The notes beneath the pieces are model-generated. The model searched no databases. It saw nothing but the letters and a program-made list of their open reading frames with translations, and was not told the origin of the DNA. Position numbers and translations under genes: made by a program. Positions 24,892-34,458 of a DNA stretch of 64,000 nt are shown here, in pieces (within the stretch, counting starts at the first letter, position 1; the number at the start of each line of letters is the position of its first letter). This DNA is from a virus. The DNA lies in the IMG/VR virus record IMGVR_UViG_3300036466_000503, positions 1-64,000 of that record; one strand, given 5' to 3'.

Positions 24892-25323
24892 ATGAAGGTA
24901 AAATTATTTGAAAGAACAGCAACTCCACATATAGGTGGTCAGGCACTTGGTTATAAGAAAGAAGTTTTAATTTCAAATGAAGAGGCTTTGAAATTTTATT
25001 TAAAAAAGGGTTTGGATATCAGAATTAAAAAAGGAGATAAATACATTACAGCAGACGAATATTACAGTCAAGAAGAAAAAGTAGAAGCTGTTGTTAATGA
25101 AGGGCCAAAAGAAGAAAAAACAAAAAAAGTTTCAAGTGAAATTAATACTACAGTTGATTTTGAAGAATTGTTTAATAAACATTGGAAAACCCAAATAAAA
25201 GAAGTTGAAAAAATAGAAAGTAAAACAATCCTTAAAAAAGCGTTAGAGTATGCAGAAAATATTGAAGCTTCCGATTCTGTTTTAGAGGCAATTAAAAAAC
25301 AATTACAGGTTATTGATAGTTAG
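24892..25323 (+). CDS. Head-associated hypothetical protein (143 aa)
   Basis: ATG after AAGGGGGAAGG. The N-terminal 60 residues are mixed alpha/beta (HIGGQALGYKKEVLISNEEALKFYL), and an acidic, lysine-rich linker leads to a C-terminal helical part. Position between capsid and connector suggests a head-completion or internal protein. Family not recognised. Confidence 0.65.
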   Translation: MKVKLFERTATPHIGGQALGYKKEVLISNEEALKFYLKKGLDIRIKKGDKYITADEYYSQEEKVEAVVNEGPKEEKTKKVSSEINTTVDFEELFNKHWKTQIKEVEKIESKTILKKALEYAENIEASDSVLEAIKKQLQVIDS

Positions 25324-25335
25324 GGGGTGGAATAA

Positions 25336-25788
25336 ATGACTAATATTAAGGAAGAAATGTTGCCAAAATTGAGACGATTAATAGGAGATACTGAAGAACC
25401 TTATGCTTATACAGATACATTATTAATTGAGTATATAGAAGACAGTTTTGACGGTCTATATCTTGATTGGCAGCACGATTATGTTGTAGATAGAAGCCTT
25501 CACGGTGTTAATCCTGAAGTTATTCCACCACACCAAATACTATTTGTTATGAAGGCAAAATTAGACATAATAGAAAGGCAGTCTGATAATTCATTCAGAG
25601 CAGGCTCCGTTTATATCACCAAAAAACACGATAATGAAGATAGACTTCGTGATGATTTGGAAAAAATAATAAACAATATACTTGCAAGAGAATGTATTGG
25701 AAGAAGCCAAACAGAATTTGATGACTTCAAAAATTATGCTTATAAGGATTGGGGGATCAAAAAATGGATAATGAACGATATATATTAG
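25336..25788 (+). CDS. Head-tail connector, gp6/adaptor-like (150 aa)
   Basis: ATG start after AGGGGGTGG. The opening MLPKLRRLIGDT with YTDTLLIEYIEDSF is the typical start of the HK97 gp6-type adaptor that docks under the portal. The rest is helical and ends in a basic IKKWIMNDIY. Overlaps the next start by 25 bp. Confidence 0.75.
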   Translation: MTNIKEEMLPKLRRLIGDTEEPYAYTDTLLIEYIEDSFDGLYLDWQHDYVVDRSLHGVNPEVIPPHQILFVMKAKLDIIERQSDNSFRAGSVYITKKHDNEDRLRDDLEKIINNILARECIGRSQTEFDDFKNYAYKDWGIKKWIMNDIY

Positions 25789-26021
25789 AGAAGGTTTCTA
25801 ACTTAGAGGGCAGTATTTCAGCAATTTTATTTGAACATTTTTCAAATATGAAAGTTATTAAAAAAGATATGACCAATGCTTTAGATATTTTAGATACTAT
25901 TCAAAAAGAAAAAACCCAAGAAAAAAAGTTGTTAAGAAAGAAGATTTTAGACAACTACAATGATTTAATCCGAGAAAATCTTATTCTCTTAGAAGAGATA
26001 GTAGATTTTTTGGAAAAATAA
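25764..26021 (+). CDS. Small coiled-coil protein (85 aa)
   Basis: ATG at 25764 behind GGGGGATC, inside the adaptor gene. All-helical with heptads (LEKVSNLEGSISAILF and the lysine-rich TQEKKLLRKKIL) and an acidic end. Unknown family, probably a virion-assembly component by context. Confidence 0.6.
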   Translation: MDNERYILEKVSNLEGSISAILFEHFSNMKVIKKDMTNALDILDTIQKEKTQEKKLLRKKILDNYNDLIRENLILLEEIVDFLEK

Positions 26022-26037
26022 AAAGGAGTGAGAAATA

Positions 26038-26487
26038 ATGGCAAGAACATTTTCAGATGTTTATGATGGTTCGGAAATAAGCGTCTCTATTGGTAGATAC
26101 GAAGAGGGAGTTTGGAATTACTACCCTATCGAATATCGTAGAGACTTTAATAATGACAACCCTGATAATACAAGAAATGTCTATGACAAGTTAAAATTAA
26201 AGGGTAAAAAGTTAATCAGAACAGAAAAAACTTTATCAATTGCACAGGAGTTCCGTGGATATGGTAGAGGCTTGGACTTATTTACAGAAGAAGACGGATT
26301 AATTGTTAAAGAAGAAATTCTTCCTAATGATGGTTCTATTCCTGATGTTCCTGTAAGATACTACACCAATTGGTGTACTATTCCATTACAGGTTGACGGA
26401 ATACCTGATGTTGGGGAATTTAATGCAACATTAGAGGGTTCTTATGATGATGTAGTTACTGAAGAGCCTTTAGACAATAACTTTTAA
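26038..26487 (+). CDS. Virion structural protein, candidate tail tube (149 aa)
   Basis: ATG after AAAGGAGTG. Soluble, beta-rich with many tyrosines and acidic residues (RTEKTLSIAQEFRGYGRGLD, then EFNATLEGSYDDVV). It has its own terminator directly behind, like the major capsid gene, which suggests high expression. That pattern and the position make a tail-tube or abundant decoration protein plausible. Direct homology is not visible to me. Confidence 0.55.
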   Translation: MARTFSDVYDGSEISVSIGRYEEGVWNYYPIEYRRDFNNDNPDNTRNVYDKLKLKGKKLIRTEKTLSIAQEFRGYGRGLDLFTEEDGLIVKEEILPNDGSIPDVPVRYYTNWCTIPLQVDGIPDVGEFNATLEGSYDDVVTEEPLDNNF

Positions 26488-26490
26488 TTT

Positions 26491-26526
26491 AAAAGTGGGA
26501 TAGTTGATATTATCCCACTTTTTTAC
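26491..26526 (+). terminator. Intrinsic terminator
   Basis: AAAAGTGGGATA pairs with TATCCCACTTTT, then T-run. Confidence 0.9.
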
Positions 26527-26567
26527 AATTTTACTATTTTTAATTTAAGTAAAAGGGGTGAATAATT

Positions 26568-26891
26568 TTGGCAAAATTAAATATACAGTTAGAGGGCGTT
26601 TTAAACTTTGTTCCCGCTGATATAAACGGTGATTATTTTAACAATAAAGCAAAAAGAAAGATAGTTATTTGGAATCAGGGTATGGAACCCGTTGATGTTA
26701 CTGTTGTTGCTCAAAAAGAGTGTCAATTAGGACATTTACACGATAGAACATTTACTGTTGGGGCAGACGAGAGTTTTCTTATTCCTGAATTAAATGATCA
26801 GTTTTATGTTGACGAAGAAGGAAACACATATTTAGAGTACACAACTGCGGGAGATATTTCTCTTATTGGTGTGGCAGTTGTTGACGCATAG
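26568..26891 (+). CDS. Small beta-rich virion protein (107 aa)
   Basis: TTG start after AAAAGGGGTG. Entirely beta-like with evenly spaced hydrophobics (KRKIVIWNQGMEPVDVTVVA and ISLIGVAVVDA) and a conserved-looking end. It resembles small decoration or tail-spike-base proteins in composition only. Family not recognised. Confidence 0.6.
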   Translation: MAKLNIQLEGVLNFVPADINGDYFNNKAKRKIVIWNQGMEPVDVTVVAQKECQLGHLHDRTFTVGADESFLIPELNDQFYVDEEGNTYLEYTTAGDISLIGVAVVDA

Positions 26892-26906
26892 AGGTAGGTG
26901 ATAGCT

Positions 26907-27665
26907 TTGGCAAGGTCAGAAGTTTTATCGGGATATAATGGTGAAGCTTATTTGTCTTTTTTAACAGAAAAGGTTGATAATTATACCTTCACAAATAGTG
27001 AAACATTTACAATTGACAACTTAAATAATCCGTTATTTTTTCCAAAAATAAAAATAACTGCTTTAGCTGATAATGTAAATATTCAAAGTATTACAAATGA
27101 AGACTTATTAATTACTATTCAGGAAACACTTAATAGTGGTGATATTTTAGTTTTAGATTTTAACCCAAATAAGCAGAGATATACTCTCAATGATAATAAC
27201 ATTGTGGATATTATTATTATGAATAGTTTATTGCTAATTAAAAAAGATAAAGTTAATACATTTAGTATTGAGGCAGTTGGAGATTATGAAGTTGAAATCA
27301 CATATCCCATATATGAAACTCAAAAGAGATTAGCTTATGTAGAGGGTTTAGACCTTAGTTATTCGTTGAGTTTTGATAAAAGAAGAGAATATATATCAAA
27401 TCAAATAATTGGTTCTGATATAACAAATAGAGAATACAGTTTTGGTATTACAAAGTTTTCTATTAATCAGAGTATTTTGGATAATATTTTACTTGGAAAA
27501 GAGTTTAAATTTCACTATCAAATTAATAATGAAGTCGTTGGAGAAGAAATAAATCATTATCTTACAGGGTGCAAGTTTAATAAATATAATTACAGTTATT
27601 CTTCCCCTGACGATATTATTGCAAGTCAGATAGACGGTTTTGCAGAAAATTTAATTAAAAAATAA
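26907..27665 (+). CDS. Tail protein, possible tail-tube or Dit-like (252 aa)
   Basis: TTG at 26907 after AGAGGTAGGTG. Residues ~20-120 resemble the beta-sandwich found in Dit C-terminal domains (NPLFFPKIKITALADN, then LNSGDILVLDF and KDKVNTFSIEAVGDYEVEITYP). The second half (YVEGLDLSYSLSF...YSFGITKFSINQ) looks like a tail-tube barrel. It lies upstream of the chaperone genes, where the tube gene is expected. Either assignment is tentative. Confidence 0.55.
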   Translation: MARSEVLSGYNGEAYLSFLTEKVDNYTFTNSETFTIDNLNNPLFFPKIKITALADNVNIQSITNEDLLITIQETLNSGDILVLDFNPNKQRYTLNDNNIVDIIIMNSLLLIKKDKVNTFSIEAVGDYEVEITYPIYETQKRLAYVEGLDLSYSLSFDKRREYISNQIIGSDITNREYSFGITKFSINQSILDNILLGKEFKFHYQINNEVVGEEINHYLTGCKFNKYNYSYSSPDDIIASQIDGFAENLIKK

Positions 27666-27677
27666 GGAGTGGTTAGT

Positions 27678-28157
27678 GTGGCAAAGGTAAATATTTGGGA
27701 AGAATTAGAAGGCGTAAAGGAAAACTTAAAGGGCGAAGTAAAGGTACAACTTGGTGAAAAAACTTTTGTGTTTGAAGTAAAAATGATTGAACACGATAGA
27801 ATACAAGAAATCAACGAAGAGTATGAAAGCGATAAATATCCAAAACCTAAAATTGAAGTACCAACAAGTGATGGAGGAACAAGAGACTTAAAAGTTCCTA
27901 CTGATATTCAAAAATACAAGCGTTTCAATACCCACCCAAAAGCTAAAGAGTGGAAGAAAAACATTGAGAAAGAAAAAGATTATCGTGTAGCTTATGAAGT
28001 TTTAACTGACGAATATAAGCCTGCTGATAACCCAAAAGACGGAATTAAACTTTTAAAAGAAAGATTAAGATACCTTGATATTCAAAGAATTGTTTCTAAA
28101 GGATTAGAGCTTGGTGGATTTGGGGAGCAATTGGGAAAGCAAGAAGACGCCTCCTAA
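27678..28157 (+). CDS. Tail assembly chaperone, G-like (159 aa)
   Basis: GTG start after ATAAGGAGTG. Soluble, charged alpha/beta protein beginning with a strand pair (GEVKVQLGEKTFVFEVKMIEH). It ends shortly after a GGGAAAG slippery heptamer in the correct phase, the same heptamer used by lambda G/GT. An overlapping open frame follows in -1. Chaperones of this type coat the tape measure while the tail tube assembles. Confidence 0.7.
   Translation: MAKVNIWEELEGVKENLKGEVKVQLGEKTFVFEVKMIEHDRIQEINEEYESDKYPKPKIEVPTSDGGTRDLKVPTDIQKYKRFNTHPKAKEWKKNIEKEKDYRVAYEVLTDEYKPADNPKDGIKLLKERLRYLDIQRIVSKGLELGGFGEQLGKQEDAS
28133..28139 (+). promoter_or_regulatory. Programmed -1 ribosomal frameshift site
   Basis: G GGA AAG in the zero frame, an X-XXY-YYZ heptamer identical to lambda's. 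Slipping lets both tRNAs re-pair. Confidence 0.8.
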
Positions 28158-28357
28158 GTAATGACAACCCAACAGAAAAGATAGAAAAAGGGGTATCTTT
28201 AAGATATCAGGTTTTATGTGTTTGGGAGAAGTACGGATATACGGAAAGTGATTGGGAAAATACTTCAAAGTCAACAAAGATGGATCTTATTGCAAAATTA
28301 ATGTTGGATAATGAAAGAGAAAAAAGAATAAGCGATAGTATGAAAGACGGAGATTAA
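28133..28357 (+). CDS. T-like extension reached by -1 frameshift (72 aa)
   Basis: The -1 frame is open from 28100 to the TAA at 28355-28357 and has no start codon with a ribosome binding site. Slippage at GGGAAAG (28133-28139) would append 72 residues, including SLRYQVLCVWEKYGYTESDWE, to give a 226-residue GT-like fusion starting at 27678. In lambda the T part binds tail tube protein. The downstream gene starts only after this stop. Confidence 0.75.
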   Translation, partial: GKARRRLLSNDNPTEKIEKGVSLRYQVLCVWEKYGYTESDWENTSKSTKMDLIAKLMLDNEREKRISDSMKDGD

Positions 28358-28398
28358 TGTTTTTCATACTATCTTTTTAAAAAAAAAGGGGTGATAAA

Positions 28399-28791
28399 AT
28401 GAATTTTCTTACAGAGTTAGAAAAAAAGCATATTATTCAAAACTCAAATAGAGTATTAAAACAAATAAAACTCCCTATAAGATATGAACAAAGTAATTTT
28501 CAATCCTCCTTTGATAGCAGTAAAGACGCTAATTATTCTGATTGGAAAGAATATTGGTGTACTATTGAAAAAATAACAAGATTAAAAACCAAAAAATATA
28601 AATTCGCTGAAGTTCAGGAAGGGGATATAATAATTTATTTTCCCTCTGATACAGATTTAAACTTAGAAGCACAAAAATATGAAATACAGTTTATGAATGA
28701 TATTTACAAATCAGAATTTAAACCACAGCCGTATGACATTTTAGTAGATAGAGTTATTTCATATATGTTAGTTGGTGAATTAAATGATTAA
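28399..28791 (+). CDS. Head closure / connector-like protein (130 aa)
   Basis: ATG start after AAAAGGGGTG. Composition and pattern (a helical start, then YWCTIEKITRLKTKKYKFAE and EGDIIIYFPSDTDL, beta-rich) fit the small barrel of head-closure or stopper proteins. It overlaps the HK97 gp10-like gene by 8 bp, a usual neighbour. Moderate support only. Confidence 0.55.
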   Translation: MNFLTELEKKHIIQNSNRVLKQIKLPIRYEQSNFQSSFDSSKDANYSDWKEYWCTIEKITRLKTKKYKFAEVQEGDIIIYFPSDTDLNLEAQKYEIQFMNDIYKSEFKPQPYDILVDRVISYMLVGELND

Positions 28792-29395
28792 ATTTGATAC
28801 CTCTGATATAGATAAACTAATACAAAAACTTGATAATGTAGATTCTAAAAGGGAAAGTTTAGAAAGTATTATTTCAAATACTATTTATATTGAAGCAGGG
28901 CTTTTAACTTTACTGAAAACAAATATTGGAAAAGAAGTTTACGGAACCAATACTTCAAATCCTGATAGTGTAGCAAGTGATCCTAAAGGAAGTCCTTCTC
29001 CGAATAAAATGTATCACAGGACAGGAGACCTTATGCGAGCTGCTAAGATTAAAAAGGTTAAAGGTAAAGTTGTATTATATATAGATAGTGATTTTCTAAA
29101 AAATAAACCACAGGCTAAATTATCAGTAGGAGAACAGTATAAGGATAACCTTACTTGGCTAAATGATAGGGGAAGAGAAACAGTTAGTTTTGGTGAAGCG
29201 GTAAATGCACACAATGGAGAAAGTTATGAGTTAAGAGTTGAAGAAGGGTTTACTTATCTTAACCCAACGAGTACACACAGCGAAAAACCAAGACCATTTA
29301 TGAAAGCAACTTTTGACGATTTGCCAAAACAGTTAGAAAAAGTTAATAAAGATAAGTTATTGGATAGAATAGTTCGTGTTATTTTTGGAGTATAA
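28784..29395 (+). CDS. HK97 gp10-like head-tail joining protein (203 aa)
   Basis: ATG start inside the previous gene. The N-terminal helix DIDKLIQKLDNV, the PSPNKMYHRTGDLMRAAKI centre and the C-terminal EKPRPFMKATFDD with final helices match the HK97 gp10 family, which joins head and tail. Somewhat longer than usual (203 versus ~130-150 aa) because of an insertion between residues ~85 and 145. Confidence 0.75.
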   Translation: MIKFDTSDIDKLIQKLDNVDSKRESLESIISNTIYIEAGLLTLLKTNIGKEVYGTNTSNPDSVASDPKGSPSPNKMYHRTGDLMRAAKIKKVKGKVVLYIDSDFLKNKPQAKLSVGEQYKDNLTWLNDRGRETVSFGEAVNAHNGESYELRVEEGFTYLNPTSTHSEKPRPFMKATFDDLPKQLEKVNKDKLLDRIVRVIFGV

Positions 29396-29428
29396 CCCCC
29401 CAAATAATCACAGAAAGGGGTATTAATT

Positions 29429-29896
29429 ATGTATAAAAAAATAGATCCTGATAATTATTTAAATGATATTGAATTTAACTTAAAAGAGTTTATAGAACAA
29501 AATTTTGACGCTCATTATGTATTTGATATAGATAACAGCTATAAGGCAGTAGCCTCTGAACCATATAAACCCGTATTCTTCTTTCAGTTTGGAGATACTA
29601 ATATTATCAGAGAAAATGTTATTACTGCTGACGATTATAAGAGAGCAGACTTTATATCTTTTGAGTATGTAGTATTTTTATTATTAAACGATAATTTTAC
29701 AGATAATAATACAAAAAGAGAGTTAAATAAAATATCAAACCAATTTTTAAATACTTTTATTCAAAAACAACCTAAATTGTTAGAATATTTTGAAAGTATT
29801 AATTTAAGCTCACAGGGTAACGGAAACATAAAAAGTCCTAACGGTTTTCTTGTTAGTCAGCATAATTTAAACGGGATTATAAAAAAGGAAAGATAA
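29429..29896 (+). CDS. Tail terminator / completion-like protein (155 aa)
   Basis: ATG start after AGAAAGGGG. The layout (helix NDIEFNLKEFIEQNF, paired strands with KPVFFFQFGD, ISFEYVVFLLL, then a C-terminal helix) resembles proteins that cap the tail tube. It sits between gp10-like and tape measure genes, as expected for tail completion. Weakly conserved family, so this is inference from shape and order. Confidence 0.6.
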   Translation: MYKKIDPDNYLNDIEFNLKEFIEQNFDAHYVFDIDNSYKAVASEPYKPVFFFQFGDTNIIRENVITADDYKRADFISFEYVVFLLLNDNFTDNNTKRELNKISNQFLNTFIQKQPKLLEYFESINLSSQGNGNIKSPNGFLVSQHNLNGIIKKER

Positions 29897-29960
29897 ATTA
29901 TCAAATCGGGTACAAAGGGAGGGATGATTAATCTTAAACGAATAGAGGTGAAGGTTAAAA

Positions 29961-32900
29961 ATGTCCAAAGAATATAAATTAAATATTGATATGCAAATGC
30001 AGGATAAATACAGCACAAGTATTGATAAATTAAAGAAAGATTTATTATCAGTTAGTCAGGCATTCGACAAAATAGAACAATCCTCTCAAAGTATGTCAGA
30101 TAAAGTAAATACAGCTTTAGATAGTAAGGGCACCACTCAAAAATATACAGAGGGTATGGATAAAGCTAATAAATCAATAGAAGAAAACACTAAAAAGACA
30201 AAAAAAGCTAAAGAAGAAAATGAGAGTTTTGGAAAAACATTTAAGAAGACAATGGGTAATGCACTTTCTTCGGTTGCAACTTGGGGTGTTGCCACAACAG
30301 CTATTTACGGAACACAAAGGGCTATGCGTGAGCTTCACAGCGTAATGTTAGAAGTTGACCAAGAAATGATAGCTTTACGAAGAGTTATGGATAAAACAAC
30401 AACTGATTTTCAAGAAATGCAAAAAACAGCTTCTACACTTGGTATTGATTATGCAACAAATATACAGGAGGTTGTACAATCAATGGTACAGTGGGGAAGA
30501 CAAGGTAAAGAACAGATAGAGGTATTGCAGTTAACGGAAGCTGCACTACTTGCAACGAATGTAGCAGAAATGGAAGCAAAACAGAGCGTTGACCTTTTGA
30601 CTGCTGCTGTATTACAGTTTAATCTTGAAGCTTCAGAGGCAACAGGAATTGTCGATAAACTTAATGAAGTTGCAAATAATTATGCAACAACTGCTGAAGA
30701 CCTTGCTATGTCTATTAGAGAGTCAGGGGCAGCTGCAAATAATGCAGGTATTAGTATTGACGAATTAATTGGTATGACAACAGCACTTACTGCTTCAACA
30801 GCAAAAAGTGGAAATAGAATTGGTCGAGCTTTGCGGACCGTCTTTTCAAGAATGATGGGAGACGCTCAAGGAACAGGCGAAGCATTAGGAAAAGTTGAGG
30901 TTGCTTTAAATAGTGTTGGAATAGCAGTTAGAAAAGACGAAACCACTTATAGAAATTTAACTGATGTTATGACTGATTTAGCTTCAAGTTGGCACGATAT
31001 GGATCAGGTTATGCAGGCTAATATTGCAAGAGCTATGGGTGGTAGAAGGAGATATTCTGATGTTATTTCATTAATTGAAAATTGGGATATGGCACTTGGA
31101 GCAACAACTTCTTCAATGAACTCTTTTAACTCAGCAGTAGAAGAGAACGAAACCTATATGGAAAGTATGCAGGCAAAGTGGCAACAGGTTAAGAATGAAT
31201 TTCAAAATATCGCTGTAACCTTAGAAAGTGTTGGAGTTGGAGAATTTTCAAAAGATGTTGCAGAGTTTGCAGCAGGAGCTTTAAATAGTGTTAGTGATTT
31301 GATTGTTGGTATAGACAAATTAAAATGGGTATTAGCAGGACTTGGAACTGTCGGTGGGCTTTCTAAAATAACAAAAATGTTTTCTTCACTAAATTCAACA
31401 ACTCAATTATCACAAGGAGCTATGGGACTTAATTCTCTTAGTATGGGTGTAGAAAACATAAGTAAACTTGCAAAAATTCAGGGAAAATTAAGTACAGCAA
31501 GTAATAAAATTTCTTCTATTGCATCAAAAATTAACTTTAATATAGTTGGAATAGGTATTGCAGTTGCGGGTATTACAGCACTTGTTTCAGCTTATGGAGA
31601 TTATTCAAAACAGTTAGAAGAAGCTTCAGATAAAAAAGAAAAGTTTAATAAATTGATAGAAAAAGGAAATTCCCTTTCGTCTGAAGAGTTAAAAAATACT
31701 CAGGAAGTAATAGATGGTAGTATGAATCAACTAAAAGAATATGAAAAGTATGCAAAAATGGTCAATAGCAACGAGATAAGTATGAATGATTTGTCTATTA
31801 TAGGACAAGATGATTTTTTAGGGGTTGCTACAACAAAATATGAAAAAATAAAGTCTATGTTTGCATTGGTTGATAGAAATAAATCAAAACAACTTGTCAA
31901 TGCTTCAGAGGCAGTTATTCAGTTAAGAATGGCTTTTAGTGATTTGTCAGATAAACATAAAGATGTGGAAAGCTTTATAAAAGCAGTTAATAGAGAGTTA
32001 TTGGAACTTCAAAATACATTAGATAATACGGCACTTTCCCAAATTGAATTTACTAAATCATTATTAAATAATACAATTTCAGGAAGAAGAGAATTAAAGG
32101 TACTCAATTCACAAATAAAAAGATATGAAGAACTTTATAAAATTAAAGATAAAACAGAAAGACAGCAACTTGAAATGAGTGATATAGAAAATAATTTACA
32201 GAGAGATCACTATGAACTTGGGGGATTAAACAATGAAGAGTTAATTAAAGAAGGAAATAAAATTGCTCAAGAAATATCAAAAAAGATAAGAATAGATACA
32301 ACTAAAGCTTTAAAAGAAGCAGAATCGTCAATAATAAATAAAAATGGAGCTATTAAAGAAAATACAGAAAGAATAAAGACATTAAGAAAAACTATTGAAC
32401 AATATGACAAACAGTTAATTAAACTTAAAAATTCAGAAGAAGAAAATGCAGACGCTATATTAAAAACAAAAGAAAAAAGAAGAAAAGCTCAAGCTGAATA
32501 TATTAGTTTAATAGAACAGAAAGAAAAAATAAATCAAAAAAATAAAGAGATGATTGAATTACAAGAAACATTAAATGAAGGAGAAAATAATTCAAGATTA
32601 CTTTTTCAATTTGAAGAAGCTGATAAATTATTTGAGGATTTAGGAGATCAGATAGCAAAAGTTAGTACAAAACTAAAGGACTTTAAATCTAATTTAAATA
32701 TAGAATTACAGGTTTCTCAACTAAAATCAAGTCTTTTAAATCTTGGATTTGAAGAAACCCTTTCTAATGAAGTTAGTATTTTAGAAAAAAACAGAGACGA
32801 ACTTTTTAACTACATTGAAGAAATAGAAAACATTTCAAATAAAGCCAAAAGCAGTGAAATGAAAGATAGTATAAAAGAGCTTCTTGAAAGTGAAGACGGA

Positions 32901-34400
32901 ATTAATGCAGATAATATGATTGGTCTTGATAAGGTTATTGCAAATTGGGATCATCAAAGTTTAGAAGAGCAGAAAAATGCTCTAAAATCAGCGTTAATTA
33001 AAACTATCGAAGAATTAAACACAACAGTAGAGAAAAAATCTAAAGACTTAAATATTACAGAGGGTATTTTAGAAGGAATTACTAAGATAGATACCTCAAA
33101 CTATAAAGGAATTATAGGTTCTTCTAAAGCATTAGACCAATTCCATAAGAATTTAGAGTTTGCAAAAAGCTCAATTAATGACTTAAAGAAAGAATATAGT
33201 CAATTAACAGAAAAAGATGTAGATAACTTAATGGGTAAACTTGGATACTCAGAGAAAGAAATAACAAAACTTGTTAAAACAATGAATGACCAAATACGAA
33301 GCACTCAAACAGCTTGGGCTGACGCTATAACAGGTGCTATTGATAGTTCACTAAATGATAGTAATTTAAATTCAGTATTTGACAAAATACAGGGTGGTTT
33401 ACGCTCCGTATTATCAACAGCGTTTTCCAATCAGGGTATGAAGTCGGATATGGAAAGCCTTATTAGTAGTTTTTCTCAAAGTATAAGTCAAAATTCACAG
33501 GGATTAAGTCAGGGAATAATGAGTGGACTTGAAAACTTTTCAGGTGGAGGATCTATTGCAGGTAGTGTTATGTCGGGTATAGGAACAGCCTTAATGAGTA
33601 GTGGAAACCCCTTCGGAATGGCACTTGGTGCTGTTTCAAAGATAGGAGAAACTATTTGGGGTGGAACTTCAGGAGAAGAATATATCGGACAGGTTGAAAC
33701 TGCCAACAGTACACAAAAACAATTAAATTCTCAATTAGAAAAGTTCGGTCTTGATATGCAGACTATTAATGCAAAGGTTAAAAATTCAGCTAACTTTTGG
33801 GAAAAAATGTGGGGTGGAGCTGATTATAAAGCAGTCAATTTAGATAAAGCTAATGAGCAGATAGAAAAAATGCAGGATAGGTTAAAAGGTGTACAAAATA
33901 CATTCTCCTCTCTTGGAAGTAGTTTTGCAGATACTCTTAAAAATGCAACTTCCTATACAGAATTTGCTACACACTTTAAACAGTCTATTGGTGGTGCTTT
34001 AAAGAATGCAGTTGTTGATAGTCTATTAAAATCAAGTGCTATTGAAGGTGCTGTAAAGAAATTATCAGCTCAAGTTTATAAGGCAGCAGAAGACGGAATA
34101 GTAACTAATAGTGAGTTAGATAGTTTAAAAGGTATTTATAACGGTATGCAAAGTAGTATGCAAAATGCTTACAGTATAATTGAACAATTAAATCAGAGTG
34201 GATTTATGTCAGAAGGTGTATCAGTAGATAATACAAGTAATGAACAGAGAACATTCCAAGCAGGAAGTACAAGTAATATAACTTATAATCAGCAGTTTGT
34301 CGTAAAATCACAAGCCTTTAATGGTTCAAGAGAAGAAGCTGAAGAATTTGCACACCTAATAGCTCCCTATATAAAAGAAGAGTTAGAAAGAGTAGGTTAG
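29961..34400 (+). CDS. Tail tape measure protein (1479 aa)
   Basis: ATG start after AGAGGTGAAGG. The largest gene in the window. Residues ~95-430 carry the TP901-type core (MLEVDQEMIALRRVMDKTT and RAMGGRRRYSD). A hydrophobic stretch near 525-545 is followed by long coiled coils up to ~1090 and a second glycine/serine-rich hydrophobic area near 1150-1240. At the common rule of ~1.5 Angstrom per residue the tail would be about 220 nm. No peptidase or lysozyme motif is evident. Confidence 0.9.
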   Translation: MSKEYKLNIDMQMQDKYSTSIDKLKKDLLSVSQAFDKIEQSSQSMSDKVNTALDSKGTTQKYTEGMDKANKSIEENTKKTKKAKEENESFGKTFKKTMGNALSSVATWGVATTAIYGTQRAMRELHSVMLEVDQEMIALRRVMDKTTTDFQEMQKTASTLGIDYATNIQEVVQSMVQWGRQGKEQIEVLQLTEAALLATNVAEMEAKQSVDLLTAAVLQFNLEASEATGIVDKLNEVANNYATTAEDLAMSIRESGAAANNAGISIDELIGMTTALTASTAKSGNRIGRALRTVFSRMMGDAQGTGEALGKVEVALNSVGIAVRKDETTYRNLTDVMTDLASSWHDMDQVMQANIARAMGGRRRYSDVISLIENWDMALGATTSSMNSFNSAVEENETYMESMQAKWQQVKNEFQNIAVTLESVGVGEFSKDVAEFAAGALNSVSDLIVGIDKLKWVLAGLGTVGGLSKITKMFSSLNSTTQLSQGAMGLNSLSMGVENISKLAKIQGKLSTASNKISSIASKINFNIVGIGIAVAGITALVSAYGDYSKQLEEASDKKEKFNKLIEKGNSLSSEELKNTQEVIDGSMNQLKEYEKYAKMVNSNEISMNDLSIIGQDDFLGVATTKYEKIKSMFALVDRNKSKQLVNASEAVIQLRMAFSDLSDKHKDVESFIKAVNRELLELQNTLDNTALSQIEFTKSLLNNTISGRRELKVLNSQIKRYEELYKIKDKTERQQLEMSDIENNLQRDHYELGGLNNEELIKEGNKIAQEISKKIRIDTTKALKEAESSIINKNGAIKENTERIKTLRKTIEQYDKQLIKLKNSEEENADAILKTKEKRRKAQAEYISLIEQKEKINQKNKEMIELQETLNEGENNSRLLFQFEEADKLFEDLGDQIAKVSTKLKDFKSNLNIELQVSQLKSSLLNLGFEETLSNEVSILEKNRDELFNYIEEIENISNKAKSSEMKDSIKELLESEDGINADNMIGLDKVIANWDHQSLEEQKNALKSALIKTIEELNTTVEKKSKDLNITEGILEGITKIDTSNYKGIIGSSKALDQFHKNLEFAKSSINDLKKEYSQLTEKDVDNLMGKLGYSEKEITKLVKTMNDQIRSTQTAWADAITGAIDSSLNDSNLNSVFDKIQGGLRSVLSTAFSNQGMKSDMESLISSFSQSISQNSQGLSQGIMSGLENFSGGGSIAGSVMSGIGTALMSSGNPFGMALGAVSKIGETIWGGTSGEEYIGQVETANSTQKQLNSQLEKFGLDMQTINAKVKNSANFWEKMWGGADYKAVNLDKANEQIEKMQDRLKGVQNTFSSLGSSFADTLKNATSYTEFATHFKQSIGGALKNAVVDSLLKSSAIEGAVKKLSAQVYKAAEDGIVTNSELDSLKGIYNGMQSSMQNAYSIIEQLNQSGFMSEGVSVDNTSNEQRTFQAGSTSNITYNQQFVVKSQAFNGSREEAEEFAHLIAPYIKEELERVG

Positions 34401-34409
34401 ACTTAAAAA

Positions 34410-34441
34410 ATAAAGGGGTATTGAAATATATACCCCTTTTA
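34410..34441 (+). terminator. Intrinsic terminator
   Basis: AAAGGGGTA pairs with TACCCCTTTT directly behind the tape measure gene. Confidence 0.8.
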
Positions 34442-34458
34442 AATAAAGAGGTGTTTTT

